The position numbers were made by a program, and so were the translations under genes. DNA of 64,000 nucleotides from Deltaproteobacteria bacterium (GTDB lineage Bacteria > Myxococcota_A > UBA9160 > JAJDAL01): the NCBI GenBank assembly GCA_029261875.1, contig JAJDAL010000049.1, positions 142,950-206,949 of the forward strand, given 5' to 3'. The notes under the pieces were generated by a model that had not been told where the DNA came from, searched no databases, and worked only from the letters and a program-made list of their open reading frames with translations. The number at the start of each line of letters is the position of its first letter. Within the stretch, counting starts at the first letter, position 1. Below, piece after piece: positions 24,652 through 34,297 of this stretch.

Positions 24652-26031
24652 ATGCTCGATTGGATTCGGGATTTCGGAAGCGCGTTGTCGCGCGTGACGG
24701 AGCGCTGGGTTCCGGATTCCTGGGTAATCTGCATGATCTTGACGGCGAGTGCGCTGTTGCTCGCGATCCTGGGGGCCGGTGCGGGTATCGAACAGTCGAT
24801 CCTGGCATGGGGTTCGGGGGTTTGGAACCTGCTCGCCCTGGCGATGCAATTCACCATCGCGATGGTGGCCGCCCATGCGTGTGTGAGCTCGCGACCGGTC
24901 TTTCGCTTGCTCGATCGCCTGGCCGGAATTCCCGATCCCGAAAAACCGGCGGGGGCGGTGATCCTCGCCGGCGTCTTTTCCATGGTCACCGCCTATCTCA
25001 ATTGGGCGCTGTGTCTGGTGGGCTGCGCGCTTTTCGTTCCGTTCTTGTTGCGGCGAAACCCGCGGGTCGACGTTCGGGTTGCGATTGCGTCCGCGTATCT
25101 GGGCCTGGGAACCGTGTGGCATTGTGGCCTTTCCGGTTCGGCGCCGCTGATCGTCGCCACGCCCGGGAATCCGTTGCTGTCACCGGCCTCGGGGCCCGCG
25201 GTGTTGGACCGATTGATTCCCGTGACCGAGAGTCTGTTTGCACCGTTCAACCTGATCTACATGATCGTAATCGCATGCGTGGGTCTCGGCGCGGCGGTGT
25301 TGCTGCATCCGCGCCGGGACGTCGTCACCCTCACACCGGAGCAGATCGACGCCATCCTGCCGGAGCCCCCGGCAGAGCCCGAAGCGGCCACGACGCCCGG
25401 CGGCCACATCGACAATTTCCGCGGTTGGGTGTGGCTCGCGGTGGTATTGCTCGCCTATCCGTTGGGACATTCCATCGCCACGCGCGGGTTTGGAACGAGC
25501 TGGACCATCAACGCGTACAACGTCGTGTTTCTCGTGATGGCATTGGTGCTGCACGGAAATCCGCTCTCCTTCGTACGCGCTTGTCGCCAGGGGGTCGATG
25601 CGGCGTGGGGGATCATTCTGCAGTTTCCCTTCTACGCGGGAATCTTCGGTCTGATGACGCAGACCGCCCTGGGCACCTGGCTCGGGGACCTGTTCGCGCG
25701 GATTTCGACCACCGGGACGTTTCCCCTGCTCGTGTATGTGTACTCGGGGCTGATGAATCTCTTCGTACCTTCGGCGGGATCGAAATGGCTGATCGAGGCG
25801 CCATTCCTGATTCCCGCCGGCGAGCAGCTCGAGGTGTCGGTTACCACCGTATTGCTCGCCTACGCGTACGGCGATTCCACGACGAACCTGATCCAGCCGT
25901 TCTTTGCGATTCCGATTCTCGCGGTCACGAGACTGCGTTTCGGCGACATCGTGGGCTATACGTTCTTGATCGCCACGCTGTGTTTTGGCGCCAGTGTGCT
26001 CGCGATGCTGTTGATCCCCGCCGATCTATAG
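24652..26031 (+). CDS. AtoE/short-chain fatty acid transporter family protein
   Basis: A 459-residue polytopic protein matching the AtoE family in length and in segments such as VTAYLNWALCLVGCALFVP, the ATPGNP loop and the C-terminal LMNLFVPSAGSKWLIEAP, a conserved re-entrant-like stretch. Family members import short-chain carboxylates such as butyrate. An AGGAG Shine-Dalgarno overlaps the stop of the upstream permease gene. With the PhyH oxygenase and the Nramp-like permease it forms a three-gene unit. Confidence 0.88.
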   Translation: MLDWIRDFGSALSRVTERWVPDSWVICMILTASALLLAILGAGAGIEQSILAWGSGVWNLLALAMQFTIAMVAAHACVSSRPVFRLLDRLAGIPDPEKPAGAVILAGVFSMVTAYLNWALCLVGCALFVPFLLRRNPRVDVRVAIASAYLGLGTVWHCGLSGSAPLIVATPGNPLLSPASGPAVLDRLIPVTESLFAPFNLIYMIVIACVGLGAAVLLHPRRDVVTLTPEQIDAILPEPPAEPEAATTPGGHIDNFRGWVWLAVVLLAYPLGHSIATRGFGTSWTINAYNVVFLVMALVLHGNPLSFVRACRQGVDAAWGIILQFPFYAGIFGLMTQTALGTWLGDLFARISTTGTFPLLVYVYSGLMNLFVPSAGSKWLIEAPFLIPAGEQLEVSVTTVLLAYAYGDSTTNLIQPFFAIPILAVTRLRFGDIVGYTFLIATLCFGASVLAMLLIPADL

Positions 26032-26092
26032 GCGTCGCGAGGTTGGTGATGGGCCGCTTGGAATTGCGTACTCTCCCGCCCCGGGGGACTTC

Positions 26093-27442
26093 ATGAACAT
26101 CGTAATCGTTGGCGGCGGGCTGGTGGGCTCGACCCTCGCGGGCAAGCTTGCGCGCGACGGTCACGATGTGACCCTGGTCGAGTCCGACGCCGCCATGGTT
26201 CGCGAGCTTTCGGAAGCCCATGACATCCAGGTGATCCACGGTAACGGTGCCACGGCGCCGGTACTCCGCCGCGCCGGCATCGAGCGCGCGGAGATGGTGG
26301 TCGCCGTGACCCATTCCGATGAGGCCAATATGGTGGTGGGCCTGCTGGGATCCACGCTGTTTCGCGTGGAGCACATTCTGGTTCGCCTGCGATCGGCGGA
26401 CCACGCCGAGGGGTTCACGTTGATCGGTCGCGATCATCCGGCCGAGCACGTCTGCATCAATCCGGACGCCGCGGCCGTCGAGCGCATCGCGTCGCTGCTC
26501 GAAGTGCCCGGGGCCATCGACGTGGTTCATTTCATGAATCGGCAACTCGTGGTGGCTGGGTTTCGCATCGCACCCGGATCGGATTTCGCCCATCAGCCCG
26601 TTTCCTTCATGGGGCTCGCGTTCGCCGATACACCGACCAACGTGGTTGCGATTGCGCGCAACGAAGATTGGATCATTCCGCACGGCGACGAGGAAATCCG
26701 CCCCGGTGACCTGGTGTACTTCGCCATTGCACGGGATGAATTGAGTTCCGTGGTGTCCCTGGTGGGGGCACCGGACGAGCAACGGCGCCACATCATGGTG
26801 GCGGGCGCGGGATGGATCGGGCTCGAGTTGGCGCGTCGCCTCGAGGGGAGCGAGCGCCGTGTGATCCTGGTGGAGGAAGATCCCCAGCTCGCCAGCGCGG
26901 CCAACGAAGTACTCAAACACACCCTGGTCGTGCAGGGCAATGTCACGGATCAAACGCTGCTCGAAGAGGAAGACATCGACCGCGTCGCCGCCTTCGTCGC
27001 GTTGACGGACAATCATGAAACCAACCTCGTCGCGTGCTTGCTGGCGAAACGCCTGGGTGCCGGGCGCGTATTCGCGCTGGTGGACAATCCGGCTCTCGTG
27101 CATTTGATTGGAGACGTCGGGATCGACTCCGTGATCAGTCCCCGTTCGCTGGCGATCGACCAAGCCCTGCAACACATTCGCGGTCACGGCGTTCGCGCTG
27201 TGGCGGAGCTGCTGACGGATCAGATCGAGGTCGTCGAGCTCGAGGCGAGCAAGGGAAGTCGGATCGTATCCGCGCCCCTCGCCCAGGCGGGGTTGCCGCG
27301 CGGCGTGTTGGTCGCCGCCCTGCGGCGGGGCGAGAGTCTGGTCTTGCCGCGCGGGGATGACCAGGTGCAACCCGGCGACGAGGTGCTTCTCATTACGACC
27401 ACCGCGAACGCATCCAAGATCGCGGAGTATCTTTCCGGTTGA
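26093..27442 (+). CDS. trkA: Trk potassium uptake NAD-binding regulatory subunit
   Basis: A 449-residue protein made of two RCK units. Residues 1-120 form the first Rossmann domain (MNIVIVGGGLVGSTLAGKLA), about 140-220 the first TrkA-C domain, 225-345 the second Rossmann domain (HIMVAGAGWIGLELARRL) and 365-449 the second TrkA-C domain. It binds NAD(H) and gates the TrkH/TrkG potassium channel at the inner membrane. No trkH is in the window, so its partner is elsewhere. A GGGGGAC Shine-Dalgarno precedes the ATG. Confidence 0.93.
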   Translation: MNIVIVGGGLVGSTLAGKLARDGHDVTLVESDAAMVRELSEAHDIQVIHGNGATAPVLRRAGIERAEMVVAVTHSDEANMVVGLLGSTLFRVEHILVRLRSADHAEGFTLIGRDHPAEHVCINPDAAAVERIASLLEVPGAIDVVHFMNRQLVVAGFRIAPGSDFAHQPVSFMGLAFADTPTNVVAIARNEDWIIPHGDEEIRPGDLVYFAIARDELSSVVSLVGAPDEQRRHIMVAGAGWIGLELARRLEGSERRVILVEEDPQLASAANEVLKHTLVVQGNVTDQTLLEEEDIDRVAAFVALTDNHETNLVACLLAKRLGAGRVFALVDNPALVHLIGDVGIDSVISPRSLAIDQALQHIRGHGVRAVAELLTDQIEVVELEASKGSRIVSAPLAQAGLPRGVLVAALRRGESLVLPRGDDQVQPGDEVLLITTTANASKIAEYLSG

Positions 27443-30000
27443 GCCCCGAACGCGATCCCGCGTCGGACGCCCAGGATCCATACGACACTCCGTCGGGTCT
27501 CTTGCAACGCGTCGAGGGGTCGAAGGAGCCCGACGCGATTCTCGACCGGTTCGTCGAGTGGGTGCGCGAGAGCGGTCTCGAACCGTATCCCGCCCAGCAG
27601 CAGGCGCTACTCGAGTTGATGTCCGATCACCATGTCGTGCTTTCGACGCCAACCGGGTCGGGAAAATCCCTGGTCGCCCTGGCGCTCCACTTCAAAGGGC
27701 TTTGCGAGGGGCGGCGCTCGTTCTACACCGCACCCACCAAGGCGCTGGTCAACGAAAAATTCTTCTCCCTGTGCGACATCTTCGGAGCCCGATCCGTTGG
27801 AATGCTCACCGGCGACGCGAGCATCAATTGGGGGGCTCCCATCATTTGTTGCACGGCCGAAGTGTTGGCCAACATGGCACTGCGCTCGGGTGAAGCGGTG
27901 GATGCCCCCTACGTGGTCGCCGATGAGTTTCACTATTACGGGGATCGAAGTCGCGGCGTCGCGTGGCAAATTCCGTTGATCGCCTTGCCGCGGACGACTT
28001 TCTTGCTGCTGTCCGCCACCCTCGGAAACACGGCGCGGATCGAAGAGCGACTTCGCGATTTCACCGGGCGTCCGGTGGCGCACGTATTCTCCGAGGACCG
28101 GCCGGTCCCGTTGGATTTCGAGTACGCCGAAACGCCCGTGCGCGAGACCGTGGAAGGGCTTCTGGAAGCGGGGAAATCGCCGATCTACGTCGTCAACTTC
28201 ACCCAGCGAGAATGTGCGGCCCAGGCGCAGGGGCTCACCAGTGCCCGGGTGTTGAATCGGTCGGAGCGCGATCAGGTGGCGGAACAGTTGGCGGGTTTTC
28301 GATTCGATAGCCCCTATGGTCGCGATATCCGTCGTTTCCTCCGCAACGGAATCGGCATCCACCACGCAGGGCTCTTGCCCAAGTATCGGCTGCTGGTGGA
28401 ACAGCTCTCCCAACGCGGGCTCCTCAAGGTGATCTGCGGAACCGACACCTTGGGGGTCGGGGTCAACATTCCGATTCGGACCGTGTTGTTCACCAAGCTC
28501 TGCAAGTACGACGGAGAGCAGGTCAGCATTCTGAAGGTTCGCGAATTCAAGCAGATCGGGGGTCGCGCAGGCCGCAAGGGATTCGACGATCGCGGCAGTG
28601 TGGTGTGTCAGGCTCCCGAGCACCTGATTGAAAAACGCAGCGCGAAAACCAAGGCCGGCCAGAACCGGCGCAGACCCCCGAAGCCGCGACGCCCCCCGCG
28701 CGGCATGATTCCCTGGGATGCGAAGACCTTCGAACGTTTGATCAAGCGCCCGCCGGAACCGTTGGAGTCGCACTTTCGGGTGGGTCACGGAATGGTGGTG
28801 AGCGTGCTGCAGCGCGATGAATCCGCGGGCGAACAAGGCTATCGCGCCCTGGCGGGCTTGATCGATCGCTGCGATGAAGGTCACGCCTCTCGTCGGCGCC
28901 TGCGACGCCAGGCCGCGGTGGTATTTCGTTCGCTTCGCAACGCGGGCATCGTTCGATTGGAGCGGCAGCCGGGTCGGCGCGGCTCCCTCGTGTCGATTCA
29001 GGAAGACCTTCAGCAAGAATTCTCCCTGCACCAAACCCTGAGTCTATACCTCGTGGAGGTGTTGCCGGCGCTCGATCCGGAATCGCCGACCTATGCCCTG
29101 GATCTGCTCACGGCCGTGGAATCCGTCTTGGAGGACCCGCGTATCATCCTCATGCAGCAGGTCCGCGTGATGAAGGGCAAACTCCTCGAACAGCTGAAAT
29201 CCCGGCGCGTTCCCTATGAAGAACGCCTGTCGAAGCTCGATGCGGTCTCCCATCCCAAACCTGACGCCCCGTTTTTGTATCAGACTTTTTTGGATTTTTC
29301 GGAAAAGCACCCCTGGGTGGGCCGCGAGAATCTTCGCCCGAAATCCATCGCGCGGGAGATGTACGAAGGGTACGAGAGCTTTCACAACTTCGTGCGCCGC
29401 TACCAGCTGGCGCGAAGCGAAGGCGTGCTTCTGCGCTACCTGGGGCAGGTGTACAGCACCCTCGTGCACAGCATTCCGGAAAGCGCTTCCACGGATGCGG
29501 TGCAGGATCTGATCGCGTTCTTTCGGGTGATGCTGGGGGATGTCGATTCGAGTTTGCTCCACGAGTGGGAAGGGCGCGTACACCCGAGGGTGCAGACCCG
29601 GGTCGTCGTTGCGCCGCAAGCCCCCACCCTGAGCCGGGCGGCGTTCCGCGCCCGGGTCCGGGCGGAGATGCACCGCTTGGTGGCGGCGATTGCCGTGCGG
29701 GATTGGGAAGCGGCCAGTCGCTGTGTTGCGGAAGTGGAGGGCGATGCCTGGGACGCCCCGCGATTCGAGGCGGCCTTCGCGCCGTTCTTCGACGAATATG
29801 CGGAAGTGGTCTTCGACCCCCAGGCGCGTCGAGCGGACCGAACGCAGATTCGCGAGGAGGGGCCGGGTTGCTGGCGGGTTCAGCAGGTTCTTTGCGATCC
29901 CGAGGGCGACGACGTCTGGTCGATTCAGGCGGAGATCCGACAAGCGACAATCGATGCGGACGACGGCCCTTGGATCGAGATTCAGCGCATCGGGATCTAA
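27439..30000 (+). CDS. Ski2-like DExH-box helicase with DUF3516 C-terminal region
   Basis: An 853-residue superfamily 2 helicase. Motif I is STPTGSGKS (69-77), motif II DEFH (162-165), motif III SAT (LLLSATLGN), and motif VI QIGGRAGRKG. The C-terminal 400 residues are the alpha-helical DUF3516-type region found with bacterial Ski2/Mtr4-like helicases, preceded by a basic linker rich in Lys, Arg and Pro near residue 410-430. It probably unwinds RNA or RNA-DNA hybrids. The TTG start overlaps the trkA stop (TTGA), so it is coupled to trkA although no functional link is known. Confidence 0.87.
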   Translation: MSPERDPASDAQDPYDTPSGLLQRVEGSKEPDAILDRFVEWVRESGLEPYPAQQQALLELMSDHHVVLSTPTGSGKSLVALALHFKGLCEGRRSFYTAPTKALVNEKFFSLCDIFGARSVGMLTGDASINWGAPIICCTAEVLANMALRSGEAVDAPYVVADEFHYYGDRSRGVAWQIPLIALPRTTFLLLSATLGNTARIEERLRDFTGRPVAHVFSEDRPVPLDFEYAETPVRETVEGLLEAGKSPIYVVNFTQRECAAQAQGLTSARVLNRSERDQVAEQLAGFRFDSPYGRDIRRFLRNGIGIHHAGLLPKYRLLVEQLSQRGLLKVICGTDTLGVGVNIPIRTVLFTKLCKYDGEQVSILKVREFKQIGGRAGRKGFDDRGSVVCQAPEHLIEKRSAKTKAGQNRRRPPKPRRPPRGMIPWDAKTFERLIKRPPEPLESHFRVGHGMVVSVLQRDESAGEQGYRALAGLIDRCDEGHASRRRLRRQAAVVFRSLRNAGIVRLERQPGRRGSLVSIQEDLQQEFSLHQTLSLYLVEVLPALDPESPTYALDLLTAVESVLEDPRIILMQQVRVMKGKLLEQLKSRRVPYEERLSKLDAVSHPKPDAPFLYQTFLDFSEKHPWVGRENLRPKSIAREMYEGYESFHNFVRRYQLARSEGVLLRYLGQVYSTLVHSIPESASTDAVQDLIAFFRVMLGDVDSSLLHEWEGRVHPRVQTRVVVAPQAPTLSRAAFRARVRAEMHRLVAAIAVRDWEAASRCVAEVEGDAWDAPRFEAAFAPFFDEYAEVVFDPQARRADRTQIREEGPGCWRVQQVLCDPEGDDVWSIQAEIRQATIDADDGPWIEIQRIGI

Positions 30001-30470
30001 CGCGGCTCGCTTCGCGTCGAAGCGCCCCGGTGTTGCGACCGACGTACGGGAATCGCGGCGAGCTGTTCCAGGTACGCGTCGGGCAAGCCATGGACGCGGG
30101 CGCCGCGCAGCATGAGTTCTTTGTACCAGTCGAAGGGCGTCGGATCGTCGGTCAACGTTTCGGCGACGTAGGTTTGGGCGGTCAAGGGCGAACCGCCGTC
30201 GAGGGCGATCTCTACGTCCGCGCGGCGATAGCCTTGCTCGAATTCGTCGAGCCGCGCCAGGTTGGCGCTCGGCAACGCATAGGCGACGCCCCAGACTTCC
30301 TCCCCCGCGGCGACCACGATGTTGGCTTTCCCTGATCCGTCGCGTCCGCGTTTGTTGCAGGACAGACGCATGTCGAGCAGCACGCCGCGCCCCACCACGC
30401 GCGCGGTCCCGACGCGCGCGTTCATACGGTCCGGGTCCATGTTCGAGCCGTAGGCGAAATAGTGAATCAC
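29997..30470 (-). CDS. Gamma-glutamylcyclotransferase-like (GGCT/AIG2 fold) protein
   Basis: A 157-residue protein with the diagnostic N-terminus HYFAYGSNM, which forms the substrate loop, and a central LDEFEQGYRR whose glutamate is the family's catalytic acid. Such enzymes release 5-oxoproline from gamma-glutamyl amines. Its GTG start overlaps the stop of the upstream acetyltransferase-like gene (GTGA), so they are coupled. At the 3' end its TAG shares the sequence CTAA with the TAA of the convergent helicase gene, leaving no room for a terminator. Confidence 0.87.
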   Translation of the reverse strand: MIHYFAYGSNMDPDRMNARVGTARVVGRGVLLDMRLSCNKRGRDGSGKANIVVAAGEEVWGVAYALPSANLARLDEFEQGYRRADVEIALDGGSPLTAQTYVAETLTDDPTPFDWYKELMLRGARVHGLPDAYLEQLAAIPVRRSQHRGASTRSEPR

Positions 30471-31615
30471 GGTCCGACCGGGGCCTTGAGGGCGCTTCTC
30501 TCCTTCAATACCCGCAGCGCATCGTGGGCATCCGCACGCTCGGCTTCGAGGAAATGCTCGACTCCGGAACGCAGGCGCGTGTCGGTCAGATAGTGGGCAC
30601 TGAAGGTGGGTGCGGCGTCGAAGCCGCGGAGTTGTTTGTACTGTCCCCCGGCTCCGGGTTCGAAAGTCCGAATCTTCTGCGCGATGCTGTGCTCGACCCC
30701 TGCGTAGTAGCAGACGTTGAAATGCAGATAGCGAAGCTCCCGAATGCAACCCCAGTAGCGACCGAAGAGGCCGTCGCCCTTTTGGACATTGAAGGCGCCG
30801 CCGACGATTTCACCGCGTTCGCGTGCGATCACCACACACAATCGGTGACGGAAACGCTGGGCGAGCAGGTCGAAGAAGCGTCGATTCAAGTATTGGCGAC
30901 CCCAGGGGTACTTCTCGATCGTCGACAGATAAAGAGTGAAGAGGGGGTCGAAGAGATCGTCGGGGATCGCCGATCCCACCAGGGTGTCGAGGGTGATTCC
31001 CTGGTCCGCCATGGCACGCCGCTCGCGCTGGATCTGGTTGCGGCGCTTGCTGCGGAACTGGCTCAGGTAATCGGCAAAATCGCCGTAGCTGCGGTTGGCC
31101 CAGTGATATTGCACACCGACCCGCGGTGCGAAACCGGCTTCTTCGAGCGGTGCGATTTCATCGGGGCGGCAGAAGTTCACGTGAACGCTGGAGAACCCGT
31201 GTTCCTCGCAGACCTGTTGAAGGATCTCGCCAATCTGTCGGATGTACAAGGAACGATCGAGCCCTTGCGCGATCAAGAAGCGACTTCCGGTCACGGGGGT
31301 GAAGGGAACTCCGACCAGAAGCTTCGGGTAGTAGCGGATGCCGGCGCGGTAGGCGGCGTCCGCCCAGGCGTAGTCGAAGACGAATTCGCCTTCGCTGTGT
31401 CCCTTGATGTAGACCGGGCAGGCCGCCACCAGGCGCCCGTTCTCCCGCGCGACCAGCGGGCGGGGAAGCCAGCCGGTGTCTTCTCCGACCGCCCCCGCAT
31501 CTTCCATGGAGGCCAGCCATTCCCATTCGAGGAACGGAGATTCATCGCCCACGAGATCGTTCCATTCTTTGGGATCGATCTCGCGCACGCCCGAAATCAG
31601 CGAAAACTCGGCCAT
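30467..31615 (-). CDS. GNAT/FemAB-like acyltransferase family protein (COG3146 type)
   Basis: A 382-residue protein resembling the COG3146 family, predicted N-acyltransferases with a double GNAT fold. Marker segments are SPFLEWEWLASMEDAGAV near the start, FVFDYAWADAAYRAG, FRSKRRNQIQRERR, and EPGAGGQYKQLRGF near the end. The real substrate is unknown; members are often annotated as peptidoglycan-related. The ATG chosen follows TAGAAT by seven bases and lacks a Shine-Dalgarno. It is divergent from clpS across 69 bases and coupled to the cyclotransferase-like gene. Confidence 0.85.
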   Translation of the reverse strand: MAEFSLISGVREIDPKEWNDLVGDESPFLEWEWLASMEDAGAVGEDTGWLPRPLVARENGRLVAACPVYIKGHSEGEFVFDYAWADAAYRAGIRYYPKLLVGVPFTPVTGSRFLIAQGLDRSLYIRQIGEILQQVCEEHGFSSVHVNFCRPDEIAPLEEAGFAPRVGVQYHWANRSYGDFADYLSQFRSKRRNQIQRERRAMADQGITLDTLVGSAIPDDLFDPLFTLYLSTIEKYPWGRQYLNRRFFDLLAQRFRHRLCVVIARERGEIVGGAFNVQKGDGLFGRYWGCIRELRYLHFNVCYYAGVEHSIAQKIRTFEPGAGGQYKQLRGFDAAPTFSAHYLTDTRLRSGVEHFLEAERADAHDALRVLKERSALKAPVGP

Positions 31616-31622
31616 TCGGGGG

Positions 31623-31628
31623 ATTCTA
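31623..31628 (-). promoter_or_regulatory. Leaderless-type -10 box of the GNAT-like gene
   Basis: TAGAAT on the minus strand, seven bases before the ATG. It lies back to back with the clpS box, so the 69-base gap holds two divergent promoters. Confidence 0.4.
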
Positions 31629-31672
31629 GCGGCGCTGGGGCGGACTGCGTCGAAGGGCAAGTCGGCTTCGCC

Positions 31673-31678
31673 TATCCT
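31673..31678 (+). promoter_or_regulatory. Leaderless-type -10 box of clpS
   Basis: TATCCT is followed by CTTCGC and the clpS ATG. No Shine-Dalgarno intervenes. Confidence 0.4.
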
Positions 31679-31684
31679 CTTCGC

Positions 31685-32032
31685 ATGAGCGATCCCGGGA
31701 AAAACGGAGGCGGCCGGGGAACCCGCCGCGACGAGGAGCGCGAAGGCGGTGTCGCGACCAAAACCCGCAGTCGAACCGCGCGTCCTCCTCGATTCAAGGT
31801 AATTCTCTACAACGACGACTACACTCCCATGGAGTTCGTGGTGGAGATCCTCGAAGACCTGTTCCGGAAGAGTCCCGCGGAGGCGACCCAGCTGATGCTA
31901 CAGATCCATCAATCCGGTCTCGGAATTGCGGGCGTCTACATCCTCGAGATTGCCGAAACCAAGGTGGTGAACGTCCACCGGCGCGCAGAGGAACGGGGCT
32001 ATCCCCTGCGGGCCGCGGCGGAGGCCGAATGA
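31685..32032 (+). CDS. clpS: ATP-dependent Clp protease adaptor
   Basis: A 115-residue protein: a disordered Gly/Arg/Glu-rich tail of about 35 residues, then the ClpS core with KVILYNDDYTPMEFVVEIL, which forms the N-degron pocket, and a conserved histidine near the end of the second strand region (LMLQIHQSG). It delivers proteins with bulky hydrophobic N-termini to ClpAP. The ATGA overlap with clpA and the matching partner confirm the call. Confidence 0.95.
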   Translation: MSDPGKNGGGRGTRRDEEREGGVATKTRSRTARPPRFKVILYNDDYTPMEFVVEILEDLFRKSPAEATQLMLQIHQSGLGIAGVYILEIAETKVVNVHRRAEERGYPLRAAAEAE

Positions 32033-34290
32033 GCGAGATCGGTCGAGAGCTTCAACTCACCCTCCAGGCTGCGGTTCGCGAAGCCAGCGAACACGGTCAC
32101 GCCTACCTCACGGTGGAACATCTGCTGTTCGCCGTTCTCCACGACACACGGGGGACGGAAATCCTGCGCGGCTGCGGGGCCAACATCGATCGCCTGAAGG
32201 ATGCGCTCGCGCGCTTCTTCGCCGACGAGATCGAAGTGCGCGGTAGCGACGAACCCGTCGAGACCCGCCAGACCCTGGCGTTTCACCGCGTGCTTCAGAA
32301 TGCCTTGTCCCATGTGGAAAGCGCCGAGCGCGAAGAGGCGGATGCAGGGGATCTGTTGGCCGCCATCTTCCAGGAGCCGGATTCCCATGCGGTCGCTCTC
32401 CTCCGGGCCCAGGAGATTACGCGCCTCGACGTGTTGCGCTTCATCTCCCACGGTACGCCCAAGGTCCCGGCGTCGGATCGCAACGGACGCGGGAGTGGAC
32501 CGCGCGAAGCTCAGGAACTCGACGCGGATTCGGAAGAATTGCCCGTAGATCCCCTGGCCGCGTTTACCGTCGACCTTACCGCTCAGGCGGAAGCGGGCAA
32601 TTTGGATCCGCTCGTGGGGCGGGATGCGGAAATCGAGCGCACGCTCCACATCCTCGCGCGGCGCCGCAAGAACAACCCGTTGTTCGTCGGCGAGACCGGC
32701 GTCGGGAAGACCGCCATCGCCGAGGGTTTGGCACTCAAGATTCGTGCGGGCGAGGTGCCGGAGGATCTCGCGGCGTGTGAGATTTTCTCCCTCGACCTCG
32801 GTTCCCTGTTGGCGGGCACGCGCTACCGAGGCGACTTCGAAGAGCGCTTCAAAGCGTTGACCACCGCCTTGGCGGAACGCGAGAGCCCCATTCTCTTCAT
32901 CGACGAGATCCACACGATTCTGGGGGCGGGTTCCGCCCAGGGGGGAACCGTCGATGCATCGAATCTCCTGAAGCCTCTCTTGGCTGCGGGCAGCGTGCGG
33001 GCCATGGGGTCCACCACCTATGCGGAGTTCCGCCACTTCGAGCGCGATCGCGCGCTTTCGCGTCGCTTCCAGCGCGTGGACATCAAGGAACCCAGTGTCG
33101 CGGAGACCGTCAAGATTCTTCAGGGCCTGGCGCCGAAATACGAAGCACACCACGGAGTGCGCTACACGACCGGCGCACTCAAAGCCGCGGCCGACCTGTC
33201 TTCGCGGTACATCCAGGATCGATTCCTGCCCGACAAAGCGATCGACGTGATGGATGAAGTGGGTGCTGCCCAGCGATTGCGGCCCGCGGACAAGCGCCGC
33301 AAGACGGTCAGTGTGCGGGAGATCGAAGCGGTCGTGGCCCGTATGGCCCAGATTCCCGTGAGTCAGACCTCCACTTCGGATCGCGCGCGGCTCGAACGCC
33401 TCGGCGAAGACCTGCGTGAGGTCGTCTTCGGTCAGGACGCCGCGATCGAGACCGTGGTTCAGGCGGTTCGCCGAACGCGGGCGGGGTTGGGCGGGCGGAA
33501 TCGACCCATCGGGAGTTTTCTCTTCACGGGCCCCACCGGTGTCGGGAAGACCGAGCTCGCAAAGCAATTGGCCCATACGCTCGGAGTGCCGTTCCTGCGT
33601 TTCGACATGAGCGAATACATGGAGAAGCACGCGGTTGCCCGGTTGATCGGTGCGCCCCCGGGCTACGTGGGATACGACCAGGGGGGGCAACTCGTGGAGC
33701 AGATTCGCAATCAGCCCTACGCGGTGCTCTTGCTCGACGAGATCGAGAAAGCACACCCGGACCTGTTCTCGATCCTGCTGCAAGTCATGGACCACGCGAC
33801 GCTGACGGACAACATGGGTCGCTCGGCGGATTTTCGACACGTGACGCTCATCATGACCTCCAACGTGGGCGCACGTGAGATGAATGCCCAAGCCATCGGG
33901 TTCTCGGGCGGCCGGAAGGGCGACGGGAAAAAGTCCGTCGAGAAACTCTTCAGCCCCGAATTTCGCAACCGCCTCGACGAGATTGTCCAATTTCGGTCGC
34001 TGGAGCCGGAAGTCATGGGTCAGATCGTCGACAAGTTTTTGCGCGAGATGGAGGCGCAGCTCAAGGAAAAGAACGTCACGCTTTCACTCACCGAAGCGGC
34101 GCGCGCCTGGCTGGCGGAAAAAGGCTTCGATCCCGATTTCGGTGCGCGTCCCCTGGGACGCGTCATGCAGACGGCGATTTCGGACCGCCTGGCAGACGAG
34201 CTTCTGTTCGGAAGCCTCGCCAAGGGGGGCCACGTCGAAGTCGATGTCGGGGATGGCGAGTTGGTGTTCCGTCCCCAAGCCAAGCATTGA
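32029..34290 (+). CDS. clpA: ATP-dependent Clp protease ATP-binding subunit
   Basis: A 753-residue AAA+ unfoldase. It has an N-terminal Clp repeat domain (1-145), a first AAA module with GETGVGKT near residue 221, and a second with GPTGVGKT near residue 502. Its ending matches ClpA family D2 small domains. It lacks the long middle coiled coil of ClpB, and it sits directly behind clpS, so ClpA is preferred over ClpB or ClpC. It unfolds substrates and feeds them to ClpP, which is not in the window. Start and clpS stop overlap as ATGA. Confidence 0.95.
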   Translation: MSEIGRELQLTLQAAVREASEHGHAYLTVEHLLFAVLHDTRGTEILRGCGANIDRLKDALARFFADEIEVRGSDEPVETRQTLAFHRVLQNALSHVESAEREEADAGDLLAAIFQEPDSHAVALLRAQEITRLDVLRFISHGTPKVPASDRNGRGSGPREAQELDADSEELPVDPLAAFTVDLTAQAEAGNLDPLVGRDAEIERTLHILARRRKNNPLFVGETGVGKTAIAEGLALKIRAGEVPEDLAACEIFSLDLGSLLAGTRYRGDFEERFKALTTALAERESPILFIDEIHTILGAGSAQGGTVDASNLLKPLLAAGSVRAMGSTTYAEFRHFERDRALSRRFQRVDIKEPSVAETVKILQGLAPKYEAHHGVRYTTGALKAAADLSSRYIQDRFLPDKAIDVMDEVGAAQRLRPADKRRKTVSVREIEAVVARMAQIPVSQTSTSDRARLERLGEDLREVVFGQDAAIETVVQAVRRTRAGLGGRNRPIGSFLFTGPTGVGKTELAKQLAHTLGVPFLRFDMSEYMEKHAVARLIGAPPGYVGYDQGGQLVEQIRNQPYAVLLLDEIEKAHPDLFSILLQVMDHATLTDNMGRSADFRHVTLIMTSNVGAREMNAQAIGFSGGRKGDGKKSVEKLFSPEFRNRLDEIVQFRSLEPEVMGQIVDKFLREMEAQLKEKNVTLSLTEAARAWLAEKGFDPDFGARPLGRVMQTAISDRLADELLFGSLAKGGHVEVDVGDGELVFRPQAKH

Positions 34291-34297
34291 GAAAGCG

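Noticed and set aside
30524..32032. A 502-residue plus-strand frame ending in clpS
   Set aside because: Only the last 115 residues are ClpS. The upstream part is antisense to the GNAT-like gene and crosses its promoter.
32029..34290. Calling the Clp ATPase ClpB or ClpC
   Set aside because: It lacks the long middle coiled-coil domain of ClpB and the UVR-type linker of ClpC, and it directly follows clpS.
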